This document shows, in pieces, positions 33,437-41,556 of a DNA stretch of 64,000 nt. The first letter of the stretch is position 1, and each line of letters opens with the position of its first letter. Both the position numbers and the translations under genes were made by a program. This DNA comes from Dyadobacter sp. Leaf189 (lineage in GTDB: Bacteria; Bacteroidota; Bacteroidia; Cytophagales; Spirosomataceae): NCBI RefSeq assembly GCF_001424405.1, contig NZ_LMPS01000005.1:62001-126000 (forward strand), written 5' to 3'. A model generated the notes under the pieces. That model was not told where the DNA came from. It was given only the letters and a program-made list of their open reading frames with translations, and did not search any database.

Positions 33437-33811
33437 AATCTTCCCAGCTGCTAGTATTAACAGTACCCAGCCTGCTATCAACGCAAGTCCGCCAATGGGG
33501 GCGGTTGCGCCGAATTTGGTAATGCCTGTGAAGCATATAGCGTATAATGAGCCGGAGAAAATGATCACACCGATCGCGAATGCATTACCCGACCAGCCGA
33601 GGAGCTTGATAGCATCTGCGCCTGCACGTTGCATCAGCAAACCAACCAGCACCATTGCAATGGCGTGATAAAACTGGTATTTAACCGCAGTTTCAAAGGT
33701 TTCGGACCGGCCGGAAGCTTCCAGCATTCCTTTTAATGCATGTGCTCCGAATGCGCCGAGTGCCACTGCCAGCGCACCCAGGATACCGCCTGCCTGTATC
33801 ATAAATTTCAT
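33434..33811 (-). CDS. DUF423 (YgdD/TMEM256-like) membrane protein
   Basis: A small membrane protein of about 125 residues with four hydrophobic spans. The family signature is clear: GALAVALGAFGAHAL near residue 12, then YHAIAMVLVGLL and a final GGLALIAGWVLLIL. The start at 33811 places a few residues before the first span; an ATG at 33862 adds 17 residues without family match. Function is unknown across the family. It ends inside inverted repeat C, facing rodA. Confidence 0.85.
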   Translation of the reverse strand: MKFMIQAGGILGALAVALGAFGAHALKGMLEASGRSETFETAVKYQFYHAIAMVLVGLLMQRAGADAIKLLGWSGNAFAIGVIIFSGSLYAICFTGITKFGATAPIGGLALIAGWVLLILAAGKI

Positions 33812-33948
33812 AGAAATGGGATATAATGGAAGGGGTAAAGTTAGCCGGTCGCGAAAGTGCAACCAACGGTTTATTTCAATTTTATTATATTGCAGCTCAG
33901 GAAAACGCGGTTTTAACTCACTCCGCGGATCGCTTACAAGCTACTCAA

Positions 33949-35016
33949 ATGACCTTAGAACGCTTTATCCAGCTCTGGACACACCGCTATCACAAATACT
34001 CCCACATTTTTGAAGCCCGTTTGAAAGGCTACCAGGCCAGGCGGCATTTCGAGTCTGTTAAGAAGAAATTAGCACCCGGTAAACAGCTTGTTGCCATCAT
34101 ACGTACCGAACACTTCGGCGACATTATTGCGGCCGAGCCGATATCCCGCTACGTCCGGTCGCTGCATCCAGATGCGTACATTGTCTGGTTTGTCAGGCCT
34201 GTGTTTCAGGAGCTGGTTGCTGTTAATCCCGAGATCAACGAAGTATTTCCTGAGTTTTGCGTTACCCAGCGGCAGACTTTACTTGCGGGCAATGTATTTG
34301 ATAAAGTCATAGAGCTGCAATTCAGTAACAATAACCATTGTCCCAAATGCCAGGTTTTTATTGACAATCCGGTTGCAGTGCGACGCGATATTACCATTTT
34401 CAACTATTTCGATTATGGTAACCTGCTGGAAGTTTTTGCGCAAACGGGAGATCTGATTCCGCCTAAGTCAACGTTCCCGGCTGATGATCATCCGAGATTG
34501 TACTTGCAGGACAAGCATAGAAGCAAGGTCGATAGTCTTGGTCTGGCAGACCGTTACATTGTATTGCATTGCCAATCCAACTACAAACCCAAAGACTGGC
34601 CTTCCGAGCGTTGGGATATGCTTGTTAACTGGCTCTCAGAAAGCTACGATTATCAGATTGTCGAAGTTGGAATGGCGAGTAGCTTGACAGCTAAAACAAA
34701 TGCATACCGCAGCCTTTGCGGGCAGTTGTCCATTCTGGAAACTGCGGAGGTAATCCGCCGGGCTGAGTTTTTCATTGGTCTCGACAGCGGGCCTTCTCAC
34801 CTGGCGAATGCATCAGGTACATTCGGAATGATCCTGATGGGTGCTTTGAATAACTTTTTGAATTATAATCCCTATTCTGGTAAGTATGGTAGCGGCGACA
34901 ACGTCGTGCTGGTCAGACAGCCCAACCTGCCTTGCTGCGATCTTACCTTTGAATTTGTGAAAGAGAAAGTGCAGGAAGTGCTCGACAAAGCGTCGGCCGA
35001 AAGCAGGTTAGCGTGA
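33949..35016 (+). CDS. Glycosyltransferase family 9 (heptosyltransferase-like)
   Basis: A GT-B glycosyltransferase of about 355 residues in the family of LPS heptosyltransferases. Seen: LVAIIRTEHFGDIIAAEPISRYVRSLHPDAYIVWF (N-terminal Rossmann start), YIVLHCQSNYKPKDWPSERW, and FFIGLDSGPSHLANASG (the nucleotide-sugar Asp/His region). I start at ATG 33949 because the 41 residues read from an ATG at 33826 have no family character. Cysteines near CPKC and LPCCDLTF could form a metal site. Likely works on an extracellular glycan. Ends overlapping yggS tail to tail by 9 bp. Confidence 0.82.
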   Translation: MTLERFIQLWTHRYHKYSHIFEARLKGYQARRHFESVKKKLAPGKQLVAIIRTEHFGDIIAAEPISRYVRSLHPDAYIVWFVRPVFQELVAVNPEINEVFPEFCVTQRQTLLAGNVFDKVIELQFSNNNHCPKCQVFIDNPVAVRRDITIFNYFDYGNLLEVFAQTGDLIPPKSTFPADDHPRLYLQDKHRSKVDSLGLADRYIVLHCQSNYKPKDWPSERWDMLVNWLSESYDYQIVEVGMASSLTAKTNAYRSLCGQLSILETAEVIRRAEFFIGLDSGPSHLANASGTFGMILMGALNNFLNYNPYSGKYGSGDNVVLVRQPNLPCCDLTFEFVKEKVQEVLDKASAESRLA

Positions 35017-35682
35017 GCCGAAAATGGCGCTGCCCACGCGTACCAGCGTACTTCCTTCTTCCACCGCGATCAGGTAGTCGCCGCTCATACCCATGGAGAG
35101 TTCGCGCATTTGTACCTGGTCGCTGCTGAATTTTTTAAATGATTCGAACAGAGTTTTAAGGCCGCGGAATTCTGCCCTAATCACTTCTTCGTTCTCCGTG
35201 TTTGACGCCATTCCCATTAACCCGGCAATGCGGATGTTTTGTAAGGAAGTCAGTTCCGGTGCAGTCAGGATCTCTTCGGCTTCCTCGGGTGACAAACCGA
35301 ACTTGGTTTCCTCGCTGGCTATGAATATTTGAAGCAGACAATCGATCACACGATTGTTTTTGGCAGCTTCCTTGTTTACTTCTTTCAATAGCTTGAAACT
35401 ATCTATCGAATGGATCAGCGAAACAAATGGCGCCATATATTTGACCTTATTGGATTGCAAGTGCCCGATCATGTGCCATTCAATGTCTTTTGGGAGTGCC
35501 TCGTATTTGCCCACCATCTCCTGGACTTTGTTTTCGCCAAACCGTTTGCAGCCAGCTTCGTAAGCTTCCAGGAGAAGCGACTCAGGCTTGGTTTTTGTAA
35601 CTGCGATCAGTCTGGCCTGGTAACCGTTTTCCTGTTTTAATCCTTTTTCAATACGGGCAATGTTATCGGCAATTGAAGACAT
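35008..35682 (-). CDS. yggS: YggS-family PLP homeostasis protein
   Basis: A 224-residue single-domain PLP-binding protein with an alanine racemase-like barrel. Seen: the PLP-lysine stretch LIAVTKTKP near residue 30, RFGENKVQEM, WHMIGHLQSNKVK and the phosphate-binding end LSMGMSGDYLIAVEEGSTLVRVGSAIFG. Family members buffer PLP and affect amino acid balance, with no enzyme activity shown. No operon partner. Confidence 0.93.
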   Translation of the reverse strand: MSSIADNIARIEKGLKQENGYQARLIAVTKTKPESLLLEAYEAGCKRFGENKVQEMVGKYEALPKDIEWHMIGHLQSNKVKYMAPFVSLIHSIDSFKLLKEVNKEAAKNNRVIDCLLQIFIASEETKFGLSPEEAEEILTAPELTSLQNIRIAGLMGMASNTENEEVIRAEFRGLKTLFESFKKFSSDQVQMRELSMGMSGDYLIAVEEGSTLVRVGSAIFGSR

Positions 35683-35823
35683 GAGCAGAAGCTAAATTTT
35701 TGAATGTTAATGTTTTAAAGTAGCGGTTTGGAAAATCGCGGCCAGAAATAAGATGTAGACATATTTCAAAATTGAAAAAAACATATTTCTTTTACCAACT
35801 AAATTCAAAATTAAACCTTCTGT

Positions 35824-36765
35824 ATGGACTATAACCAGGAACAAAAGCAAGACAGAAAGACACTTTTATGGGCCGCTCTGGCAGTATTGCTGATCCTCAA
35901 TTTAGTGCTCGTTTATTTCATTTACCACGAAAAACAGGAAAACCAGGCGAAGGATGAGATTATTACTGCCAAAACGGAGGAGGTGTTGTCCATCAAAACG
36001 AAGCTGGATTCCATTTCTGCTGAGCTGGATGTAAAAATAGCGGAGATCCAGAAACTTGGAGGCAGTGTCGATTCGCTGGTAGCATTGAAGGCGCAGCTCG
36101 AAAAAGACAAGCAGGAGCTTAAAAATGCGGGTACCTATTCTGCTGCAACCTATAATAAGAAGATCAGAGGTTACGAGTCAGTTTTGCTTGAAAAAGATGG
36201 TGAAATTGCCAAACTGAGAGAGGAACTGGGTATTGCCAATAATAAGAATGAGCAGCTCAGCCAGCAGCTGACAGGTTTGGAAAGTGAAAAACAGCAGCTT
36301 GCAGATTCAGTTACCAACTATTCTGCGCAAAACAGGGAGTTGAGCGAGAAAGTAAACCTGGCATCTGCTTTGAAAGCGGAGGCGCTTACAGTGAATGCAG
36401 TTTCGGCAAAAGGCAAAGAGCGCGAAGGTGGTAAATACAAGGCGAAACGCATTGATAAACTGCGCATTAACTTCAAACTGGCCGAAAATCCTGTTGCCAA
36501 GCAAAACGAAAAGGAAATTTACCTCCGCATTCTTGATCCCGACGGAGCTGTACTTTCCGATATGGCAACTGGCTCAGGTTCATTTGTACATAACGGAAAA
36601 GAGTTGATTTACAGCTCGTCCCAGGTTGTTCCATTTAACAATACCAATCAGTCGGTCGATATCTTCTACGGAAGAGGCGGGATTCCGCTTAAAGACGGAA
36701 AATATGCGATTGAACTTTACAGCGAAGGCTTCAAAATAGGGCAGGGCGATTTCACTGTCAAGTAA
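35824..36765 (+). CDS. Membrane-anchored coiled-coil protein, unknown function
   Basis: A 313-residue protein I do not recognise as a named family. Residues about 14-33 are a single membrane span (LLWAALAVLLILNLVLVYFI). Residues about 35-200 are strongly heptad-patterned, rich in Lys, Glu and Gln, so a long coiled coil. From about residue 205 a compact beta-rich domain follows (LRINFKLAENPVAKQNEKEIYLRILDPDG through GKYAIELYSEGFKIGQGDF). The layout suggests a cell-envelope spacer or scaffold with a distal beta domain. It precedes the ribosomal protein operon but has its own transcription unit. Confidence 0.65.
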   Translation: MDYNQEQKQDRKTLLWAALAVLLILNLVLVYFIYHEKQENQAKDEIITAKTEEVLSIKTKLDSISAELDVKIAEIQKLGGSVDSLVALKAQLEKDKQELKNAGTYSAATYNKKIRGYESVLLEKDGEIAKLREELGIANNKNEQLSQQLTGLESEKQQLADSVTNYSAQNRELSEKVNLASALKAEALTVNAVSAKGKEREGGKYKAKRIDKLRINFKLAENPVAKQNEKEIYLRILDPDGAVLSDMATGSGSFVHNGKELIYSSSQVVPFNNTNQSVDIFYGRGGIPLKDGKYAIELYSEGFKIGQGDFTVK

Positions 36766-36801
36766 GATCCGGCTGTAACTTACAGATGATCACGTTCAAG
36801 G

Positions 36802-36833
36802 TTTGGAATTTCGGTTTACAAACCCTATTTTTG
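36802..36833 (+). promoter_or_regulatory. Promoter of rpsF-rpsR-rplI
   Basis: TTTG (36802-36805), a 20-bp spacer and TATTTTTG (36826-36833) fit the Bacteroidetes housekeeping promoter closely. Transcription would begin at about 36838, within the 5' arm of the next hairpin. Confidence 0.7.
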
Positions 36834-36835
36834 CA

Positions 36836-36872
36836 CCCTCATTTTGGCTTCAAACCAAAGTGAGGGTTTTTT
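36836..36872 (+). terminator. Terminator-like hairpin in the rpsF leader
   Basis: A 12-bp stem (36836-36847 with 36855-36866, one G-U pair) with a 7-base loop is followed by six T. It could end transcription of the upstream coiled-coil gene, or act as an attenuator of the rpsF operon since the promoter overlaps its first arm. A conserved-looking CCGT directly before the rpsF ATG recalls the CCG of known S6:S18 mRNA sites. Confidence 0.7.
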
Positions 36873-36900
36873 ACTTTTATAAATACTAACAAATTACCGT

Positions 36901-37281
36901 ATGTCTAAACAGTATGAAACGGTGTTCATTCTAACTCCCATTTTGTCTGAGGCCCAGGCAAAGGACGCCGTTGAAAAATTCACTACAATCCTTACCTCTA
37001 ACGGTGCGTCGATTGTACATGAAGAGAACTGGGGATTGCGCAAGCTGGCCTACCCCATCCAAAAGAAAAACTCTGGTTTCTATCATGTAGTGGAATACAC
37101 TGCAAATGAAGGAAACGTGGTAGATGTTTTGGAAACTGAATTCCGTCGTGACGAGCGTATCCTGCGCTTTATGACTATCGTCCTTGATAAGCACTCAATT
37201 GCTTACAACGAGAAAAAACGCAAAGGACTGGTAGGTAAGAAAAGAGAAGAATCTACTGAATCTAAAACCGAAAACGCATAA
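36901..37281 (+). CDS. rpsF: 30S ribosomal protein S6
   Basis: S6 of 126 residues: begins [25 protein letters not shown] and contains [25 protein letters not shown] and [17 protein letters not shown]. It has a charged C-terminal extension. S6 binds S18 on the small-subunit platform. First gene of the S6-S18-L9 operon, which is conserved in Bacteroidetes. Confidence 0.97.
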   Translation: MSKQYETVFILTPILSEAQAKDAVEKFTTILTSNGASIVHEENWGLRKLAYPIQKKNSGFYHVVEYTANEGNVVDVLETEFRRDERILRFMTIVLDKHSIAYNEKKRKGLVGKKREESTESKTENA

Positions 37282-37284
37282 GCT

Positions 37285-37536
37285 ATGTCACTAGTTAACG
37301 AACCGGTTGAAAAGAACATTAACCGCAAGAAATATTGCCGCTTCAAAAAAGCTGGTATCAAATATATCGACTACAAGAATCCTGACTTTTTGCTGAAACT
37401 TGTAAACGAGCAAGGTAAAATTTTGCCACGTCGTTTGACAGGAACAAGCCTGAAATATCAGCGCAAAGTATCTCAGGCGATTAAAAGAGCACGCCACTTG
37501 GCTCTTCTGCCATTTGTTGCTGACCAATTGAAATAA
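37285..37536 (+). CDS. rpsR: 30S ribosomal protein S18
   Basis: S18 of 83 residues, three bases after rpsF. Seen: [62 protein letters not shown], the standard core. It has a single Cys in the N-terminal region rather than a full zinc-binding set. Confidence 0.97.
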   Translation: MSLVNEPVEKNINRKKYCRFKKAGIKYIDYKNPDFLLKLVNEQGKILPRRLTGTSLKYQRKVSQAIKRARHLALLPFVADQLK

Positions 37537-37557
37537 TACAGTAAAGAGCTACAAACA

Positions 37558-38004
37558 ATGGAAATCATACTTTTAACTGATATAGCAGGAGTAGGTTATA
37601 AGAACGATATCGTGACTGTGAAAGCAGGTTACGGTCGTAATTACCTTATTCCTCAGGGATTTGCGCTGCTGGCTAACACGTCTAACCGCAAAATCGTTAC
37701 GGAAAACGTACGTCAGGCTGCTCACAAAGCAGAGAAATTGAAAAAAGATGCAGAAGATATCGCATCGGCAATTGGCGATATGACAATTGACATCAAAACT
37801 GTAGTAGGGGAAAGCGGACGTATCTTCGGCCGTGTAACCAATACTCAGGTTGCAGATATCCTGAAAGCAAAAGGATTTGATATCGATCGTAAGAAAATTA
37901 CTGTTGACGATGTAAAATCAATCGGTACTTACTCTGCGACAATCGATCTTCACAAAGAAGTAAAACACAAAGTTTCCCTGAATGTAATTGCAGCGGAAGA
38001 TTAA
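37558..38004 (+). CDS. rplI: 50S ribosomal protein L9
   Basis: L9 of 148 residues: N-terminal rRNA-binding domain (MEIILLTDIAGVGYKNDIVTVKAGYGRNYLIPQGFALLA), a connecting helix and a C-terminal domain (GESGRIFGRVTNTQVADIL). Last gene of the operon; a terminator begins 19 bases later. Confidence 0.97.
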   Translation: MEIILLTDIAGVGYKNDIVTVKAGYGRNYLIPQGFALLANTSNRKIVTENVRQAAHKAEKLKKDAEDIASAIGDMTIDIKTVVGESGRIFGRVTNTQVADILKAKGFDIDRKKITVDDVKSIGTYSATIDLHKEVKHKVSLNVIAAED

Positions 38005-38022
38005 GTGGAAATTGGTAAAATG

Positions 38023-38053
38023 AAAAAAGGTAGCTCGAAAGGCTGCCTTTTTT
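38023..38053 (+). terminator. Intrinsic terminator after rplI
   Basis: AAAAAAGGTAGC and GCTGCCTTTTTT form a stem (one G-U pair) with a short loop between about 38023 and 38053, ending in a T-run. Confidence 0.85.
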
Positions 38054-38065
38054 CATTTTATTACT

Positions 38066-38176
38066 TCGGCTGTCGGCTTACGGCAATCGACTTTTTTGGC
38101 TGGAATTGGCTGCCAGCTATCTGGCCTCTTTCCAAACTGCCCTCAAAAAAGCCGAAAGCTGGCTGCTGAAAGCCGA
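38066..38176. repeat. Low-complexity inverted repeat D between convergent genes
   Basis: TCGGCTG-TCGGCTT-ACGGCAA-type seven-base words (38066-38097) face a reverse-complement-like arm (38145-38176). Across 32 aligned positions I count 23 matches, including TCGGCT at one end and CTTTTTT at the other. It fills the gap between rplI and the LysM gene and is separate from the rplI terminator. Confidence 0.6.
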
Positions 38177-38197
38177 TGTGCCGGGAATGCTGAGTTG

Positions 38198-38656
38198 CTA
38201 AACCGCCGGAATCCTCAATACCTGTCCTGGATATATCTTGTCTGGGTGAGTCAACATGGGTTTGTTGGCTTCGAAAATAATGGGGTATTTCATCATGTCG
38301 CCGTAAACTGTCTGCGCGATCTTGGAAAGTGTGTCACCTTTTTCAACAGTGTGATAAGAAGCTTCTTTGGATGGTGTCGCTACCTTCAACCGGTTGTCTA
38401 CCACTTGAACTCCCTCTACATTCCCCACACCCAGCGCAATTTTCTCGGCATCTTCCTGATTTGCTACTTCCCCTTCCAAAGTTACAGTGTCACCTGAGGT
38501 TTTTACAGTCAGACTTTTATAGGAAAGTCCAAGTGCTTTAACGTGAGCAAGTAATGCACTTGCGCGCAGCGGTTCAACTTCAGGAGCCGGCACAGCGGCA
38601 GTTTCGTTTTTGAATACCTTTTCTCCTGATCCTTTGAGAAATGAAAATAGACCCAT
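38198..38656 (-). CDS. BON-LysM protein, Kbp/YgaU type
   Basis: A 152-residue cytoplasmic protein close in length and layout to E. coli Kbp (YgaU), a potassium-binding protein. Order: MGLFSFLKGSGEK start, BON domain (about residues 30-92, LTVKTSGDTVTLEGEVANQEDAEKIALGVGNVEGV) and LysM domain (about 100-150, YHTVEKGDTLSKIAQTVYGDMMKYPIIFEANKPML...GQVLRIP). No signal peptide is seen. It stands alone facing rplI. Confidence 0.9.
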   Translation of the reverse strand: MGLFSFLKGSGEKVFKNETAAVPAPEVEPLRASALLAHVKALGLSYKSLTVKTSGDTVTLEGEVANQEDAEKIALGVGNVEGVQVVDNRLKVATPSKEASYHTVEKGDTLSKIAQTVYGDMMKYPIIFEANKPMLTHPDKIYPGQVLRIPAV

Positions 38657-38771
38657 GATTTCGAGTTTAAAAGTGAGTAATTGATTACAGGAGAGAATGT
38701 CTCTAGCCTCATTCTAATGTCACGAGCAATTATTATACCAAGTACGTCGCCGGATCAAATGTTGCGCAGCA

Positions 38772-38801
38772 TTTGTTTTAAGCCCCAACTTCGTACTTTT
38801 G
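38772..38801 (+). promoter_or_regulatory. Promoter of glpD
   Basis: TTTG (38772-38775), an 18-bp spacer and TACTTTTG (38794-38801) match the Bacteroidetes promoter, 40 bases before the glpD ATG. Confidence 0.7.
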
Positions 38802-38841
38802 CAAACATCACCACCAACGCCGACGCTGTTACTCCTGCTCA

Positions 38842-40479
38842 ATGAACCGCCCTGATTCGCTCACAAGATTTAATAATGAAGAGTTTGACATTTGTATCAT
38901 CGGAGCGGGCGCAAGTGGTGCAGGTTGTGCGCTCGACGCAGTATTACGAGGCTATAAAGTAGCATTGATAGACAAAAAGGATTTCGCTTCCGAAACCTCT
39001 TCCCGCTCCACCAAACTGATCCACGGCGGTGTACGCTACCTGGAACAGGCATTCAAGAAACTGGATTTCGCGCAGCTCAAACAAGTCCGCCACGGATTGG
39101 AAGAGCGGCATATTGTATTAAAAAATGCACCGCACCTGGCGCGTCCTCTTGCATTGATGACGCCCGTCAGTTCCTGGTTTGAAGGTCTTTATTTCAAAAT
39201 CGGTTTGCAGCTTTACGATGCATTTGCGATCAACGATACCCTTCCCAAGAGTAAGTGGCTGAGTAAAAAGGAAGTTTTAGACAAAATACCTACGCTTGAT
39301 CCGAAAAAGCTGCATAGCGGCGTACTTTATTATGACGGTCAGCTGGATGATGCGCGTTACTGCCTGGCGATTGTACAGTCGGCTTCAGAGCAGGGTGCAG
39401 CTGTGGCTAACTATATGGAAGTTAACGGATTCGAAAAAAATGAATCCGGGAAGCTGGTTGCTGTCAATGCGGTGGATACCCGGTCAGGAAATAACTATAC
39501 GATTAAAGCAAAGCTCGTTATCAATTGCACCGGGCCATTTGCGGATCATATCAGATTGCTCGCAAATCCTGCGCTCCCGGAAAGGCTCAGGCCGAGTAAG
39601 GGCGTGCACGTGATGTTGCCTGCCAAAACTCTGAACAGTGAATACGCCATGCTGATCCCGAAAACGTCCGACGGCCGTGTTGTTTTTGCGATACCCTTCG
39701 AAGGCGCTACGATGATCGGGACTACGGACACAGAGTACAATAAGGTGTCGGAAGAGCCGATGCTCAATGAGGAAGAAAAACAATACCTGGCAGCCACATT
39801 AAACCCTTACCTGGCGAAGCCCGTCGAGCTTAGTGAGCTTCGGTCAGGTTTTGGCGGCTTGCGGCCTTTGCTATCTGCCGATCCGGGGAAGTCTACCAAG
39901 AGCCTTGTTCGTGACCATGAGATTGAATTGGATGAAAAAACAGGCTTGTTGAGTCTGTTAGGAGGAAAATGGACTACTTACAGGTTAATGGCGAAAGATA
40001 CAATTGACGAGGCTGACGCTATTTTCTCCCAACAAAAACCATGTATCACCGACGCTCATATCCTGGCAGGCGGAGAGCATTTCGATCGGGAATCGTGGAG
40101 GAAGCTGGCTACGGACTTTGCCTTGTCTGACGAAGTTGCGCGGCACCTGATGTCCAAATATGGAAGTCGGGCCGGTAAGGTAGCTACCATTGCAAGAGAT
40201 AATTCATTACTCGCTGAGAAGCTCAGCCCGGAGTACCCTTACCTGAAAGCGGAGGTTGTGTATGCGGTAAGAACTGAAATGGCAGTAACACTCCGGGATT
40301 TCCTGGCAAGGCGCGTCAGAATGGAAATTACCGACTGGAAAGAAACATTGAATGTACTGCCCGTTGTTGCAAGCCTGATGGCACGGGAATTGGAGTGGAC
40401 TGAAGAGCAAGAAAAAAAGGAGCTGGCGGAATATGCAGCTCTGATACAAAAATTTATCGCCGGAGCACAGCTAGCTTAG
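38842..40479 (+). CDS. glpD: Glycerol-3-phosphate dehydrogenase, FAD type
   Basis: A 545-residue membrane-associated flavoenzyme that oxidises glycerol-3-phosphate to DHAP and feeds quinones. Seen: DICIIGAGASGAGCALDAVLRGYKVALIDKKDFASETSSRSTKLIHGGVRYLEQ (FAD site and substrate Arg region), FGGLRPLL, LLSLLGGKWTTYRLMA and the C-terminal helical domain (VVYAVRTEMAVTLRDFLARRVRM). No glpK or glpF is near. The pigment-cluster gene at 40510 follows by 30 bp on the same strand without a terminator, so some read-through is likely. Confidence 0.94.
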   Translation: MNRPDSLTRFNNEEFDICIIGAGASGAGCALDAVLRGYKVALIDKKDFASETSSRSTKLIHGGVRYLEQAFKKLDFAQLKQVRHGLEERHIVLKNAPHLARPLALMTPVSSWFEGLYFKIGLQLYDAFAINDTLPKSKWLSKKEVLDKIPTLDPKKLHSGVLYYDGQLDDARYCLAIVQSASEQGAAVANYMEVNGFEKNESGKLVAVNAVDTRSGNNYTIKAKLVINCTGPFADHIRLLANPALPERLRPSKGVHVMLPAKTLNSEYAMLIPKTSDGRVVFAIPFEGATMIGTTDTEYNKVSEEPMLNEEEKQYLAATLNPYLAKPVELSELRSGFGGLRPLLSADPGKSTKSLVRDHEIELDEKTGLLSLLGGKWTTYRLMAKDTIDEADAIFSQQKPCITDAHILAGGEHFDRESWRKLATDFALSDEVARHLMSKYGSRAGKVATIARDNSLLAEKLSPEYPYLKAEVVYAVRTEMAVTLRDFLARRVRMEITDWKETLNVLPVVASLMARELEWTEEQEKKELAEYAALIQKFIAGAQLA

Positions 40480-40509
40480 TGCATCGGGCAACACATCGTT
40501 ATTTTTAGA

Positions 40510-41556
40510 ATGTACATTAAGCAATCAGCCTGCATTTCGCCGCAACGCACTTTCGACAATGGTTTTCTGGAAGGCAACGTGGCATCTTACAAAGGCATCC
40601 GGTACCAGGCGATTGAACCAGAATATAATGGCCTCATACCAGCAGGATTACTGCGGAGAATGGGCAAAGCGATCAGAATGGGCGTGGGAGCAGGGCTGCC
40701 TTTGATTAAGGAGACTCCGGTTGACGGTATTATTCTGGGAACTGCAAATGGCGGATTGGAAGATTGTCTTAAATTCCTCAACCAGATCGTCGACTACAAT
40801 GAAGGTACACTTACCCCCACGAATTTTGTTCAAAGCACGCCCAATGCAGTAGCAGGGAACCTGGCGCTGATGAGCAAGATCACAGGCTACAATACCACGC
40901 ACGTTCATAACGGGCTTGCATTCGAAGCTGCATTGCTCGATGCCTGGATGCTTTTACAGGAGGGAAGGGCGGAGAGGCTACTGGTGGGTACAGTTGAGGA
41001 AATTTCCGATTACAATCATAATATCGATTCGCTCGGCGGCTCTTTCAAGAAAGGAGACTTTACATCCGAGGAGTTATTTACTTCCAATACACCAGGTTCG
41101 GTGAATGGTGAAGGAGCGGTGATGTTTGTTATGGAAGAGAGCAGGTCTGCGGAGAGCATTGCCAGGATCGTTGATGTGGACCAAACCAGCTACCTTCCCG
41201 AGAGTGGCCTGCATGACCGCATTCAATCTTTTCTTGCAAAAAACGGACTAACACCGGAGGATATCGACACGCTGTTTATCGGGATTAGTGGCGATAGCCG
41301 CACGGATTATCTTTACACAGGCATGCGTGAAAAGCTATTCGGCGGGAGTAATTGTTATTCTTACAAAAACTTTGTGGGAGATTATCCGACTGCCTCGGCA
41401 TTTGCAACCTGGCTCGGCGTACAAATGCTGGCCGGGAAAAAGCTTCCCGACCAATGCAAATATGCTTTTTCAGAAGAAAAGGAGCCCCGTAATATCCTCA
41501 TCTATAATCATTTCAAAGGATTGCAACACGGGTTTATCCTGTTAGGAGCTAGCTAA
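40510..41556 (+). CDS. Chain-length-factor-like ketosynthase homologue (no active-site Cys)
   Basis: A thiolase-fold protein of 348 residues related to ketosynthase chain-length factors of flexirubin and aryl-polyene clusters. Seen: AGLLRRMGKAIRMGVGAG near residue 48 and the CLF-type PTNFVQSTPNAVAGNLAL near residue 105; the segment where ketosynthases carry their Cys reads HVHNGLAFEAALLDAW, without Cys. It is a clear paralogue of the gene at 57226. It would pair with a catalytic ketosynthase to set chain length. It lies at the left edge of the cluster, behind glpD, and overlaps the halogenase gene tail to tail by 15 bp. Confidence 0.8.
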   Translation: MYIKQSACISPQRTFDNGFLEGNVASYKGIRYQAIEPEYNGLIPAGLLRRMGKAIRMGVGAGLPLIKETPVDGIILGTANGGLEDCLKFLNQIVDYNEGTLTPTNFVQSTPNAVAGNLALMSKITGYNTTHVHNGLAFEAALLDAWMLLQEGRAERLLVGTVEEISDYNHNIDSLGGSFKKGDFTSEELFTSNTPGSVNGEGAVMFVMEESRSAESIARIVDVDQTSYLPESGLHDRIQSFLAKNGLTPEDIDTLFIGISGDSRTDYLYTGMREKLFGGSNCYSYKNFVGDYPTASAFATWLGVQMLAGKKLPDQCKYAFSEEKEPRNILIYNHFKGLQHGFILLGAS

